Made by a program: the position numbers and the translations under genes. A stretch of 64,000 nucleotides of DNA, taken from assembly GCA_965243625.1 (NCBI GenBank), contig CBDEVI010000002.1, positions 558,001 to 622,000 on the forward strand, read 5' to 3'. Shown here one piece after another: positions 37,842 through 46,336 of this stretch. Source of the stretch: JAJECS01 sp965243625. Lineage in GTDB: Bacteria > Chloroflexota > UBA11872. The notes below the pieces were generated by a model. That model was not told the DNA's origin. It did no database searches and saw only the letters and a list, made by a program, of their open reading frames with translations. The first letter of the stretch is position 1; every line of letters begins with the position of its first letter.

Positions 37842-39032
37842 CTATGTCTCCGCGGATCCGGCCGCCGGCCGCTCGGCGGTAGCGCCGGCCGTGTCCACAT
37901 CCATATCCCCGGCCTCGTCGTCCGCTTCGCTGGACTCCATGCTCCCCGCGGCATCCGCGTCGGCCTCGTCCTCGTCCGGCGCGGCCACGCCGCGGGCTTC
38001 CGCCGGCGCCGACGCATCGCGAATGTTGATGCGATAGCCGGTCAGCCGCGCGGCCAGCCGCGAGTTCTGCCCTTCGCGGCCGATCGCCAGCGACACCATG
38101 TCCGGATGCACGAAGACGTCCGCCGTGCGTTCGGCGTGGCTGATGTGCACCGTCTGCACCCGCGCCGGGCTCAGCGAGTTGGCCACGAACGCGCTTGGGT
38201 CGGCCGCCCACTCGATGATCTCGGCCTTCTCCTGTCCCAGCTCGCGAAGGATGTTCTGAATCCGCGTGCCGCGCATGCCCACGCAGGCGCCAACCGGGTC
38301 CAGCCCGTCCTGCAGCGAGCGCACGGAGACCTTCGAGCGCACGCCGGCGTCGCGGGCGATGCCGGTGATCTCGACCAGGCCGTTCTGAATCTCCGGCACC
38401 TCGCGCTCGAACAACCGGCGCACGAAGTCCGCGTGCCCGCGCGAGACCCGCAGCTGCGTCCCTCGGCCGCCTTCCGCGACCTCGAGCAACAGCACGCGCA
38501 ACCGCTGGCCCACCCGGTAAAACTCGCCGGGAATCTGCTCGGCCACGGGCATGACAGCCTCCGCGCGGCCCAGCTCCACGAACACTCCGCGCGACTCCAC
38601 GCGCGTCACCCGCCCGACCAGGATCTCGCCCTGGTGCTCGATGAACTGGGTGTAGACCTCCATCTGCTCGGCGTCGCGCAGCGCCTGCTGCATGGCCTGC
38701 CGCGCGCGCTGGGTGGCGATGCGCCCGAAATTCGGCGGCGTCACGTCGATCTGGAAAATCTCGCCCAGGGGCACCGTCTCGTCATAGGCCTGGGCGTCGC
38801 TCAGCGAGATCTCCCGAATCGGATCGGTCACCTCGTCCACCACCGTCTTGTTGGCGTAGATGGTGGCCTCGCCCGTGTCCGGCGAAATCTCGACGTCAAT
38901 GTCGTCGTACTCGGTGTCGGAGTCGAGATAGGCGGACGCTACCGCCGTGCGGAGGGAGTCGAGAACGGCATCGACCTGGATGCCCTTCTCGTCGGCAAGC
39001 TGCTGCAAGGCGAGAATGAACTCGCTGCGCAT
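37842..39032 (-). CDS. nusA: Transcription termination/antitermination factor NusA
   Basis: 396 residues, ATG 39032 with GAAGGAGG just upstream. The N-terminal domain begins EFILALQQLADEKGIQVD, followed by S1 (EILVGRVTRVESRGVFVELG), KH1 (VGACVGMRGTRIQNILREL) and KH2 (VSLAIGREGQNSRLAARLTGY). The C-terminal tail after about residue 350 is acidic and Ala-rich and lacks the two AR repeats of E. coli NusA, as in many other bacteria. First gene of the infB block; rimP, its usual upstream partner, is not here. Confidence 0.97.
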   Translation of the reverse strand: MRSEFILALQQLADEKGIQVDAVLDSLRTAVASAYLDSDTEYDDIDVEISPDTGEATIYANKTVVDEVTDPIREISLSDAQAYDETVPLGEIFQIDVTPPNFGRIATQRARQAMQQALRDAEQMEVYTQFIEHQGEILVGRVTRVESRGVFVELGRAEAVMPVAEQIPGEFYRVGQRLRVLLLEVAEGGRGTQLRVSRGHADFVRRLFEREVPEIQNGLVEITGIARDAGVRSKVSVRSLQDGLDPVGACVGMRGTRIQNILRELGQEKAEIIEWAADPSAFVANSLSPARVQTVHISHAERTADVFVHPDMVSLAIGREGQNSRLAARLTGYRINIRDASAPAEARGVAAPDEDEADADAAGSMESSEADDEAGDMDVDTAGATAERPAAGSAET

Positions 39033-39261
39033 CGCTGCCTCCTTCGGCCGTTAGTTCGAGTCCCTCCCCAGAGACAAAGAAAAGCGGGCCGCGTCCGCCA
39101 ATATGTCGCCGCTAGGCCGCTCCCTTGAAGTATATCACCGAGCGATGTGCGCCGCGAGGCCGACCGTGTCGTGGCGGACGCACGCGAAGCCTTTGCTCCG
39201 TCATAAGGACGTCGAATAAGTAACGGCCGTGATTTTGCTCCGACAAAAAAGACCGGCGCGT
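39033..39261. promoter_or_regulatory. Intergenic region upstream of nusA with leader
   Basis: 229 bases between lepA and nusA, low in repeats. It contains the extended -10 promoter at 39129-39137 and, just past the lepA stop, a GC-rich stretch followed by six Ts on the minus strand (about 39243-39249). The last could be a weak lepA transcript end; the stem is only four base pairs, so this is uncertain. About 90 bases of leader separate the promoter and the nusA start. Confidence 0.45.
39129..39137 (-). promoter_or_regulatory. Candidate extended -10 promoter of the nusA operon
   Basis: Reading the minus strand, TGATATACT fits TGnTATAAT-type extended -10 with TATACT as the hexamer. The -35 region 17 bases upstream is not a good match, as expected for extended -10 promoters. 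It lies about 97 bases before the nusA ATG and after the lepA gene, so the nusA-ribF block can be transcribed separately. Confidence 0.55.
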
Positions 39262-41103
39262 CTACGCCCGCCGCCGCCGCGCGCCCCCCGAGCCGCCCGA
39301 TCGCAGCACGGCGGTGAACGCCTCCTGCGGCACGTCGATCTGGCCCACTCGTTTGAGCCGCCGCTTCCCGGCCTTTTGGGCTTCCAGCAGCTTGCGCTTG
39401 CGGGTCACGTCGCGGCCGTAGCACTTGGCCAGCACATCCTTGCGCACCGGCCGCACGGTTTCGCGCGCCACGATGCGCGATCCCACCGCCGCCTGCACGC
39501 TCACCTCGAACTGCTGCCGCGGAATCTCGCGCTTGAGTCGCAGGGCCAGGTCGCGCCCGATCTCCGCGGCGCGCGCCCGGGGCACGATCGTCGACAGCGC
39601 ATCCACCATCTGGCCGTTGAGCCGCATGTCCAGCCGCACGAAGTCCCCGGCGCGATACTCCCCGAAGCTGTAGTCGAGCGAGCCATATCCCCGCGTCGCG
39701 GATTTGAGCGCGTCGAAGAACTCCGTCAGCATTTCGCCGAGCGGCAGGCCGTACTCGAGCAGCACGCGCGTCGGCTCGAGGTATTCGAGTCGCCGGTGCT
39801 CGCCGCGCCGGGACTGCAACAGCTCGATCACCCCGCCCAGGTGAGCCTCCGGCGTCACGATGGTCACCACCATCCACGGCTCGCGCACCTCGCCGATCTG
39901 CGACGGCTCCGGCAGGTCCGCCGGTCGGTCCACTCGCATGAGCTGGCCGTCGCGCGTGGCGACCTCGTACTCGACCTGCGGCGTCGTGAGCACCAGCTCC
40001 AGCTCGTATTCGCGCTCCAGCCGCTCGCGCACGATGTCCATGTGCAGCACGCCCAGGAACCCGCAGCGAAACCCGAAGCCCAGCGCCGCCGACTGCTCCG
40101 GCTGGCTCACGATCGCGGGATCGCTCAGCCGCAGGCGGTCCAGTGCCTCGCGCAAGTCCGTGTAGCCCTCGGGATCGGTGGAGTACAGGCTGGCGAACAC
40201 CAGCGGCTTCGGCGTGCGATAGCCCGGCAGCGGCTGCGTTGCCGGTGCGTGCTCGTGGGTCACCGTGTCGCCCACCGGCCACTCGCGGACTTCCTTGAGC
40301 CCGGTGGCCACGTAGCCCACGTGGCCGGTCGTCAGCCCCTCGCGGGCGCTCACCGCCGGGGTGAACACCCCCGTCTCGACCGCCTCGGCCCGCGTCCCGG
40401 TCTGAATCAGGCGCAACCGCTCGTGCCGGCGCAGCGACCCGTCGAACACCCGCACGCTCGCCACCACGCCACGGTGCTGGTCGTAGCTCGAATCGACTAC
40501 CAGCGCCCGCAGCGGCGCGTCGGGATCGCCGGCCGGCGGCGGGACGGCCTCCACGATTCGGTGCAGCAGGTCGTCCACGCCCGCGCCCGACTTGGCGGAA
40601 ACCTGCAAGACGTCATCAACGGACGCGCCGAGAAAGTCCGCCAGCTCCTGCGCCACCACGTCCGCGCGGGCGGTCGGCAGGTCGATCTTGTTGATCACCG
40701 GAATCACCGTCAGATCGTGCTCGACCGCCACGTAAGCGTTGGCCAGCGTCTGGGCCTCGATGCCCTGGCTGGCGTCCACCAGCAGCACCGCCCCCTCGCA
40801 CGCGGCGAGCGAGCGCGACACCTCGTAGCTGAAGTCCACGTGGCCCGGCGTGTCGATCAGGTTCAGCGTGTAGGCGGTCCCGTCAAGGTCCAGCTCCATG
40901 CGCACCGGATGCGCCTTGATGGTGATGCCGCGCTCACGTTCGAGGTCCATGGAATCGAGCACCTGGTCGCGCATCTGGCGCGCGGTCAGCGTGGCCGTGC
41001 GCTCCAGCATGCGGTCGGCCAGCGTCGATTTGCCGTGGTCGATATGCGCGATGATGCAGAAGTTGCGCGTGTGCGCTTGATCGACTTCGCCGCCGGGGTT
41101 CAT
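39262..41103 (-). CDS. lepA: Elongation factor 4 (back-translocase)
   Basis: 613 residues, usual length. LepA is a ribosome-dependent GTPase. Seen: HIDHGKSTLADRMLE (G1), DTPGHVDFSYEVSRSL (G3), NKIDLPTA (G4), domain II and EF-G-like folds, and the LepA-specific C-terminal domain ending in AKCYGRDVTRKRKLLEAQKAGKRRLK. Ends with an Arg-rich tail. Starts 12 bases after the murJ stop and is likely co-transcribed with it. Confidence 0.97.
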   Translation of the reverse strand: MNPGGEVDQAHTRNFCIIAHIDHGKSTLADRMLERTATLTARQMRDQVLDSMDLERERGITIKAHPVRMELDLDGTAYTLNLIDTPGHVDFSYEVSRSLAACEGAVLLVDASQGIEAQTLANAYVAVEHDLTVIPVINKIDLPTARADVVAQELADFLGASVDDVLQVSAKSGAGVDDLLHRIVEAVPPPAGDPDAPLRALVVDSSYDQHRGVVASVRVFDGSLRRHERLRLIQTGTRAEAVETGVFTPAVSAREGLTTGHVGYVATGLKEVREWPVGDTVTHEHAPATQPLPGYRTPKPLVFASLYSTDPEGYTDLREALDRLRLSDPAIVSQPEQSAALGFGFRCGFLGVLHMDIVRERLEREYELELVLTTPQVEYEVATRDGQLMRVDRPADLPEPSQIGEVREPWMVVTIVTPEAHLGGVIELLQSRRGEHRRLEYLEPTRVLLEYGLPLGEMLTEFFDALKSATRGYGSLDYSFGEYRAGDFVRLDMRLNGQMVDALSTIVPRARAAEIGRDLALRLKREIPRQQFEVSVQAAVGSRIVARETVRPVRKDVLAKCYGRDVTRKRKLLEAQKAGKRRLKRVGQIDVPQEAFTAVLRSGGSGGARRRRA

Positions 41104-41115
41104 GCCTGATTCTAT

Positions 41116-42768
41116 TCAGCGAGCCGCGCGCCGCAGCCGGCCGGCGATTTGCTCGACGAGCTCGTCGAGCTCCGGGCTGCGCATGAGACGCGCCGCGCCC
41201 ACGTACACCACCAGCGCCGTCGCCAGGTAGGCCGCCAGCCAGCCGCCGCCCGCGATGGCGTCCGCCGCCGGCCAGGTCGCCAGCCGCAGCCCCCCGATCG
41301 CGGTCCCCATCAGCGCGGCCGCCAGGACGATGCCGAGCGCCCAGCGCGCGTCGTCGCTGCGAACCAGCACACCGCCGCGACGGCGAAGGATCGCGGCCAG
41401 GATCACCGCCTCGACCAGGACGCCGATCGACAGCCCTAGCGCGATCCCCGGATTCCCCATGACCTGCGAGAGGGCCCACGACAGCACCATGTGCAGCGCA
41501 AGCGAGCCCGCGCCGACCGCCACGGGAGTGCGCGTGTCGTGCATGGCGAAGAATCCGCGCACCAGCACCTCCACCGCCGCGTGCCCCGCCAGGCCCACGG
41601 CGTAGAACCGCAGCGCGTTGGCCGTCAGCTCGGTGGCTCGGGCGTCGAACGCGTGCCGTTCGAATGCCACGGACACGATCGGTTCCGCCAGCACCGCCAG
41701 CACCACCGCCGCCGGAACGCTCAGGAACAGCACGATCCGGCCCACGCCGTGCACGCGGCGGGCGAACGCGTCGCGGTCCCCGCTGATCCAGCGATGGGCC
41801 AGATCGGGCAACGCGGCTTCCCCGAGCGCCATGCCGAATACCCCGAGCGGCAGCAACATGAGCAGGAAAGCGTTGTTGAGCACCGCGACGGCCGACGGAC
41901 CCTGCAACGACGCCAGGATGTTGATGTAGATCAGGCTGGCCTGCAGCACCGCCACCCCGAGCATGCGCGGCACCATCAGGCGGACGACCTTGCGCACGTC
42001 CGGGTCCGCCCACGCCGCGCCCGGATGCCACGACTTGACATCGAAACGACGCGTCGTGGCCTCGCCCGCTCCGAAGATGGCCGGCAGTCCGGGTGTCTGC
42101 ACCAGCAGGTGCAGCCCCGTGCCGATCAGCGTGCCCCACACCAGGCCGGTGAGGCCGAATACCCGCGCGAGACCCAGCGCGCCCGCGATGATCCCCAGGT
42201 TGTAGAGCAGCGGACTGAGCGCCGGCAGGGCGAACCTGCGCTCGGCCTGCAGCGCCGCCTTGGCCACGGCGCTCATGGCCAGGACCACCGGCGAGATCAT
42301 CAGCCAGCGCGCCGCGTCGGTCGCCAGCGCCACGGTCGCGTCGGGAAAGCCCGGCGCCACCACGCGCATCAACGGCTCGGCCAGCAGGGCGCTGATTCCC
42401 GCGAGCACCGCGCTCGCGCCGGCCACCAACGTGCCGATACGCCCCACGAACCGCCCCAGCGCCTGCGGGTCCCCGCGCGCCTTCACCTCGGCGTAGACCG
42501 GGATCACCGCCGACAGCAGCGCGCCGCCGGCCAGCAGCATGAAGATCGTGTCGGGAATGCGGAACGCCGCAAACCACGCGTCGGCCTCCGGTCCCACGCC
42601 AAACTCGGCATTGATGGCGGCCTGGCGCACGAACCCCAGCACCCGGCTGACCAGGATCGACGCCACCACAATCGCCGCCGCCCGCCCCACGCCCGCCCCC
42701 AGCGCGTCGCCCGTCGGCTCGGAGTCCGGTTCCCGGGGGGCAGTCACAGCGAAACCGGCCCCGCACAT
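41116..42768 (-). CDS. murJ: Lipid II flippase MurJ family protein
   Basis: 550 residues from ATG 42768; the open frame upstream to 43014 translates repeat families B and C. MOP-superfamily membrane protein with about 14 hydrophobic segments. The N-terminal ASILVSRVLGFVRQAAINAEFGVGPEADAWFAAFRIPDT is the MurJ signature, with Arg residues lining the cavity and the RVLGFVR motif. MurJ flips lipid II across the cytoplasmic membrane. Placement in front of lepA in the same transcript is unusual. No mur cell-wall genes are nearby. Confidence 0.95.
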   Translation of the reverse strand: MCGAGFAVTAPREPDSEPTGDALGAGVGRAAAIVVASILVSRVLGFVRQAAINAEFGVGPEADAWFAAFRIPDTIFMLLAGGALLSAVIPVYAEVKARGDPQALGRFVGRIGTLVAGASAVLAGISALLAEPLMRVVAPGFPDATVALATDAARWLMISPVVLAMSAVAKAALQAERRFALPALSPLLYNLGIIAGALGLARVFGLTGLVWGTLIGTGLHLLVQTPGLPAIFGAGEATTRRFDVKSWHPGAAWADPDVRKVVRLMVPRMLGVAVLQASLIYINILASLQGPSAVAVLNNAFLLMLLPLGVFGMALGEAALPDLAHRWISGDRDAFARRVHGVGRIVLFLSVPAAVVLAVLAEPIVSVAFERHAFDARATELTANALRFYAVGLAGHAAVEVLVRGFFAMHDTRTPVAVGAGSLALHMVLSWALSQVMGNPGIALGLSIGVLVEAVILAAILRRRGGVLVRSDDARWALGIVLAAALMGTAIGGLRLATWPAADAIAGGGWLAAYLATALVVYVGAARLMRSPELDELVEQIAGRLRRAAR

Positions 42769-43089
42769 CCGTTCCGGCGACACCCCTCGGTCATTCCGGC
42801 GAAAGCCGGAATCCGGTAGGTATCCGAAGCGGAGTCGCCACCTTCCGTCATTCCCGCGAAGGCGGGAATCCACCCCCGCGCCAACCCCGGCGCGCCACCC
42901 TCCGTCCTTCCCGCGGATGTAGACCTCTGCGTAAGCGTTCCATTTGAGGCTGGAGACCGGGTCCGGTTCCCTCTCCCTGGAAGGGAGAGGGCTAGGGAGA
43001 GGGTCATCCGGCAAGCGGGCATGGGCCGTCGACCCACCGCTACTATGGAATCCGCAGGCTTCGCAGCCCCCAAGGCGCCCGCCCGCCGC
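42769..43089. repeat. Divergent intergenic region with family B and C repeats
   Basis: Two family B hairpins (about 42786-42813, ending CCGGAATCC; about 42845-42873, ending CGGGAATCCA) and one family C (42965-43004). The promoters of murJ and the glycosyltransferase gene should lie here but are not recognisable. Confidence 0.8.
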
Positions 43090-44388
43090 ATGTCATTCAC
43101 CCCCGACAACCTCGAGTTCGTCTTCCTGTCCTTCGAAGGACCCGACCAACCCTACGCCCAGGCCGGCGGGCTCGGCGTCCGCGTCACCCACCTCACGCAA
43201 TCGCTGGCCCGAAATGGTTTCCAGACGCACCTGGTCTTCGTCGGAGATCCGGCCCTGCCCGGCGGGGAGACGCGCGAAGACGGCTGCCTGCATCTGCATC
43301 GCTGGTGCCAGTGGATCAGCGCCTCGCATCCGGAAGGCGCCTACGCGGACGAAATCGCCAAAGTCCATGACTACCAGGATTCGGTCCCGGCCTTCGTCAC
43401 GCAAGCCATCGTCGAGCCGGCCCTCGCCGCCGGGCGGCGCGTGGCGGTTATCGCCGAGGAGTGGCACACCGCCGACGCCCTCTCCCGGCTCAGCGACTCG
43501 CTGCACTTCCTGGGCATCCGCGATTCCGCCGTCCTGCTCTGGAACGCCAACAACGACATGTCGTTCAGCCGCATCAACTGGAATCGCCTGGGATACGTCG
43601 CGCAATTCACGGCAGTATCTCGCTTCGTCAAGACCCAGATGTGGTCGCACGGCGTCAACCCGCTGGTGATTCCCAACGGCATCCCGTCGCAGTTGCTCGA
43701 GCCCGTCGACGCCGAAGCGGTCGACGCCGTTCGCGAGGCCGTCGGCCCTGGCCCCTGGTTCTTCAAGCTCGGACGCATGGACCCGGACAAGGGCTGGCTG
43801 GCCGCGGTGGAGGCCGTGCACCGCCTGCGCGAGAGCGGCGTGCCGGCCCGCCTGGTGATGAAGGGCGGGCAGCTGGAAGATCACGCCCACGAGGTCTACG
43901 GCCACATGGCCTGGCGCGGGCTCCAGGCGGTCGGCGTGCACGCCGACGATCGCTCGATTGCCGGCATCGCACAGGCCCTGGGTGACGCCGATCCCGAGGC
44001 CGCGGTGCTCAACGTCGAGTTCTTCCTGCCCGACGACGCGCTGCCCGTGCTCTACGCCGCCGCCGACGGCGTGCTCGCCAACAGCGGCTACGAGCCCTTC
44101 GGCCTGGTCGGCCTGGAGGCCATGGCGGCAGGCGGCGTCGCCTACGTCGGCTCGACCGGCGAGGACTACGCCATTCCCATGCGCAACGGCGTGGTCCTGG
44201 ACGATGTCGGCAGCCCCGACGAGATCGTCCAGGTGGCGCGGCTGCTGCGCGACGATCCCGAGCTGGCCGAGCGCATCCGCACCGGCGCGCGGGAGACCGC
44301 TCAACTCCACACCTGGGACGCGCTGCTGCCATTGCTGCTGAGCAAATTGCAGCTCGCCGGACAACGACAGGGGTTGCGCGGGCTGTAG
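43090..44388 (+). CDS. Glycosyltransferase, GT-B fold (GT4/GT5-like)
   Basis: 432 residues from ATG 43090; a start at 43021 would include repeat-like sequence. N-terminal EGPDQPYAQAGGLGVRVTHLTQSLARNG resembles the starch/glycogen synthase start, which binds the nucleotide sugar through the GGL loop. The C-terminal Rossmann has WFFKLGRMDPDKGWLAAVEAVHRL and the EPFGLVGLEAMAAGG motif, where the Glu pair binds the nucleotide sugar. It is followed after 57 bases by a GH57 gene and at 46337 by a second glycosyltransferase, which supports alpha-glucan or related polysaccharide work. Confidence 0.85.
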   Translation: MSFTPDNLEFVFLSFEGPDQPYAQAGGLGVRVTHLTQSLARNGFQTHLVFVGDPALPGGETREDGCLHLHRWCQWISASHPEGAYADEIAKVHDYQDSVPAFVTQAIVEPALAAGRRVAVIAEEWHTADALSRLSDSLHFLGIRDSAVLLWNANNDMSFSRINWNRLGYVAQFTAVSRFVKTQMWSHGVNPLVIPNGIPSQLLEPVDAEAVDAVREAVGPGPWFFKLGRMDPDKGWLAAVEAVHRLRESGVPARLVMKGGQLEDHAHEVYGHMAWRGLQAVGVHADDRSIAGIAQALGDADPEAAVLNVEFFLPDDALPVLYAAADGVLANSGYEPFGLVGLEAMAAGGVAYVGSTGEDYAIPMRNGVVLDDVGSPDEIVQVARLLRDDPELAERIRTGARETAQLHTWDALLPLLLSKLQLAGQRQGLRGL

Positions 44389-44445
44389 CATCACATGGGC
44401 CGGATTCGACGTCGGCCCGGGAGTTGACGACCTCTGGCCGAGCAA

Positions 44446-45636
44446 TTGGTCATCTACACGGTGCTGCACCAGCCGCGTCGCGTGCGGCTGCCGGCGGTGG
44501 AGTTGCCGCGCGGCGCCTCCGCCGCCGAGTTGGCGCGTCTGATGTTCGATCAGGACCTCAACCGCCACTACTTCCAAAAGGTCGCGCGCTGGTGCTACCG
44601 ACCCGCGCTGCCGCTCTGGCGCCGGCTGCTCGATGAGGGCCTGACGCTGTCGCTCGGCGTGCCGCTCTCCACGGTCAAGCAGTTCGAGACCTGGGCGCCC
44701 GAGTTGCTGGAGGAGATGCAGGCGCTCGTGGCCCATCCCCGCGCCGAGCTAGTGGCCGTGGAGCCCTTTCACGCCATGACCATGCTCATCGACCTGCCGA
44801 CGTTCACGACCCAAATGGAGATGGCCCGCTCCGGCGCGGCCAAGCGCTTCGGCGTCGAGCCGGTCGTGGCGGACACCACCGAGATGCTCATGTCCGCCGA
44901 CATCTACCGCGCGCTGCAATCCGCGGGCTACCACGGAACCTTCATCGATGGCCGCGGCTGGGTCATGGACTGGCGCGAGTCCACCCACCGTTACAACTTC
45001 GACGGCGGCTCGCTCAAGATCCTGCCGCGGCACTTTCCGCTCAGCGACGACGTCGGCTACCGCTTCTCGAACCAGAGTTGGGACCGCTGGCCGCTGATGG
45101 CCGATACCTACGCCCAGTGGGTCCGCGACGCGCCCGGCGAGTTCGTCCTTCTCGCCTGGGATTTCGAGACCTTCGGCGAGCACCACAACCGCGACACCGG
45201 CATTTTCGAGTTCCTCGAGGCCCTGCCGGGCGCGCTGGCAGAGAAAGGCGTCACCTGCGTCACGCCCAGCGAGATCCTGCAAGAGCCCGACCAGGAGGTC
45301 CACGACCTGCCGCTCACGCCGTTCCCGGCCACCTGGGCGGGCGAGAGCGGCGGCCTGGAGTTCTTTCTCGGCAACCACGCCCAGCAGGCCATCTATCGCC
45401 TCATGAGCGTGGCCTACGGCGCCGCGCGCATGACCGGCGACGCGGAGCTGGTCGAGATCGCCCACTGGCTCATGCAATCCGACAATCTGCACTGGCTGCA
45501 ATGGGTCGGCCGCGTCGGCGCCGAGGCCGACGTGTCGGCCTACTTCACCCCGCAAGAGTGGATGTGGATGGGCACCGAGCGCCTGCTCTGGGAGCACCAG
45601 CGCGTCTACATCAACTTCCTGGACGCCATTGCCTAG
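44446..45636 (+). CDS. Glycoside hydrolase family 57 protein
   Basis: 396 residues. The start is TTG 44446 or CTG 44434; an in-frame stop lies just upstream (44425), so no ATG or GTG is possible. GH57 signs: VEPVVADTTEMLMSADIYRAL with the nucleophile Glu segment, and LLAWDFETFGEHHNRDTGIFEFL with the catalytic Asp, as in DYETFGEH of alpha-amylases and amylopullulanases. YHGTFIDGRGWVMDW and LPRHFPLSDDVGYRF are typical of the barrel. No signal peptide, so the enzyme acts on internal glucan. Shorter than multi-domain GH57 enzymes. Confidence 0.85.
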   Translation: MVIYTVLHQPRRVRLPAVELPRGASAAELARLMFDQDLNRHYFQKVARWCYRPALPLWRRLLDEGLTLSLGVPLSTVKQFETWAPELLEEMQALVAHPRAELVAVEPFHAMTMLIDLPTFTTQMEMARSGAAKRFGVEPVVADTTEMLMSADIYRALQSAGYHGTFIDGRGWVMDWRESTHRYNFDGGSLKILPRHFPLSDDVGYRFSNQSWDRWPLMADTYAQWVRDAPGEFVLLAWDFETFGEHHNRDTGIFEFLEALPGALAEKGVTCVTPSEILQEPDQEVHDLPLTPFPATWAGESGGLEFFLGNHAQQAIYRLMSVAYGAARMTGDAELVEIAHWLMQSDNLHWLQWVGRVGAEADVSAYFTPQEWMWMGTERLLWEHQRVYINFLDAIA

Positions 45637-46336
45637 CCGACCCGCGCTGAGCCGACTCCCGTTCGTGGTGAGCCCTTCGGCGAGCTCAGGACAGGCTCTG
45701 TCGAACTACGCCCTTTGGGATGGCTCGCAAGTTTCCTGCGCATCCCCCTCCGTCATTCCGGCGAAAGCCGGAATCCAGTCCGGCCAGCCCGGGGGCCCCT
45801 GGACACTTGGTGTAGGGGCGGGTCTCAGACCCGCCCATTCCGTCATTCCCGCGAAGGCGGGAATCCACCCGCCATCCAGTCCGGAAGGGGCCGGTCCGGT
45901 CCCCTCTCCCACAGGGAGAGGGCTAGGGTGAGGGGTCGTCCGATAGCCCACGCTACGTGCAGCGTGGGAATCCCCCCGCTCGCAACACCCAAATGTCATT
46001 CCGAGCGCAGCGAGGAATCTAAGGGGCCGGAAAGTGTCACTGCGGCTCGCGCAGTCCTCTGCCATGCCACAGGCCGGCCCGGTCCCCTCTCCCACGGGGA
46101 GAGGGCCAGGGTGAGGGGCTCTCCGGTGGCCCACGCTGCGTACCGCGTAGGAATCCCCATGCTCGCTCGTCCCCCTGCTGTCATTCCGAGCGCAGCGAGG
46201 AATCTAAGGGGCACGGAACAGGCACAGCCGCTCCGGCGATTCGCCGCCACGCCACAGCACGGCCCGGTCCCCTCTCCCTGGAAGGGAGAGGGCTAGGGTG
46301 AGGGTCATCCGGCACTCCGCGAGCGCCCAACACTCG
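45637..46336. repeat. Intergenic mosaic of repeats between GH57 and glycogen-synthase-like genes
   Basis: 700 bases, no gene. A family F element (GTGGTGAGCCCTTCGGCGAG and mirror-like part, about 45666-45710) is followed by B (45751-45784), D (45812-45838), B (45840-45870), C (45900-45935), E (45947-45969), A left arm (45994-46026), C (46082-46118), E-like (46128-46150), A left arm (46179-46211) and C (46267-46304). The order C-E-A is repeated with a period of about 185 bases. Confidence 0.85.

Noticed and set aside
37840..38211. N-terminal extension of YlxR into nusA
   Set aside because: The added residues are low-complexity Gly/Arg shadow of nusA, and YlxR is normally about 90 residues long.
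42769..43014. N-terminal extension of MurJ
   Set aside because: It translates repeat families B and C (for example SRLRGNDG, FRRNDRG); the family starts at the position of the ATG at 42768.
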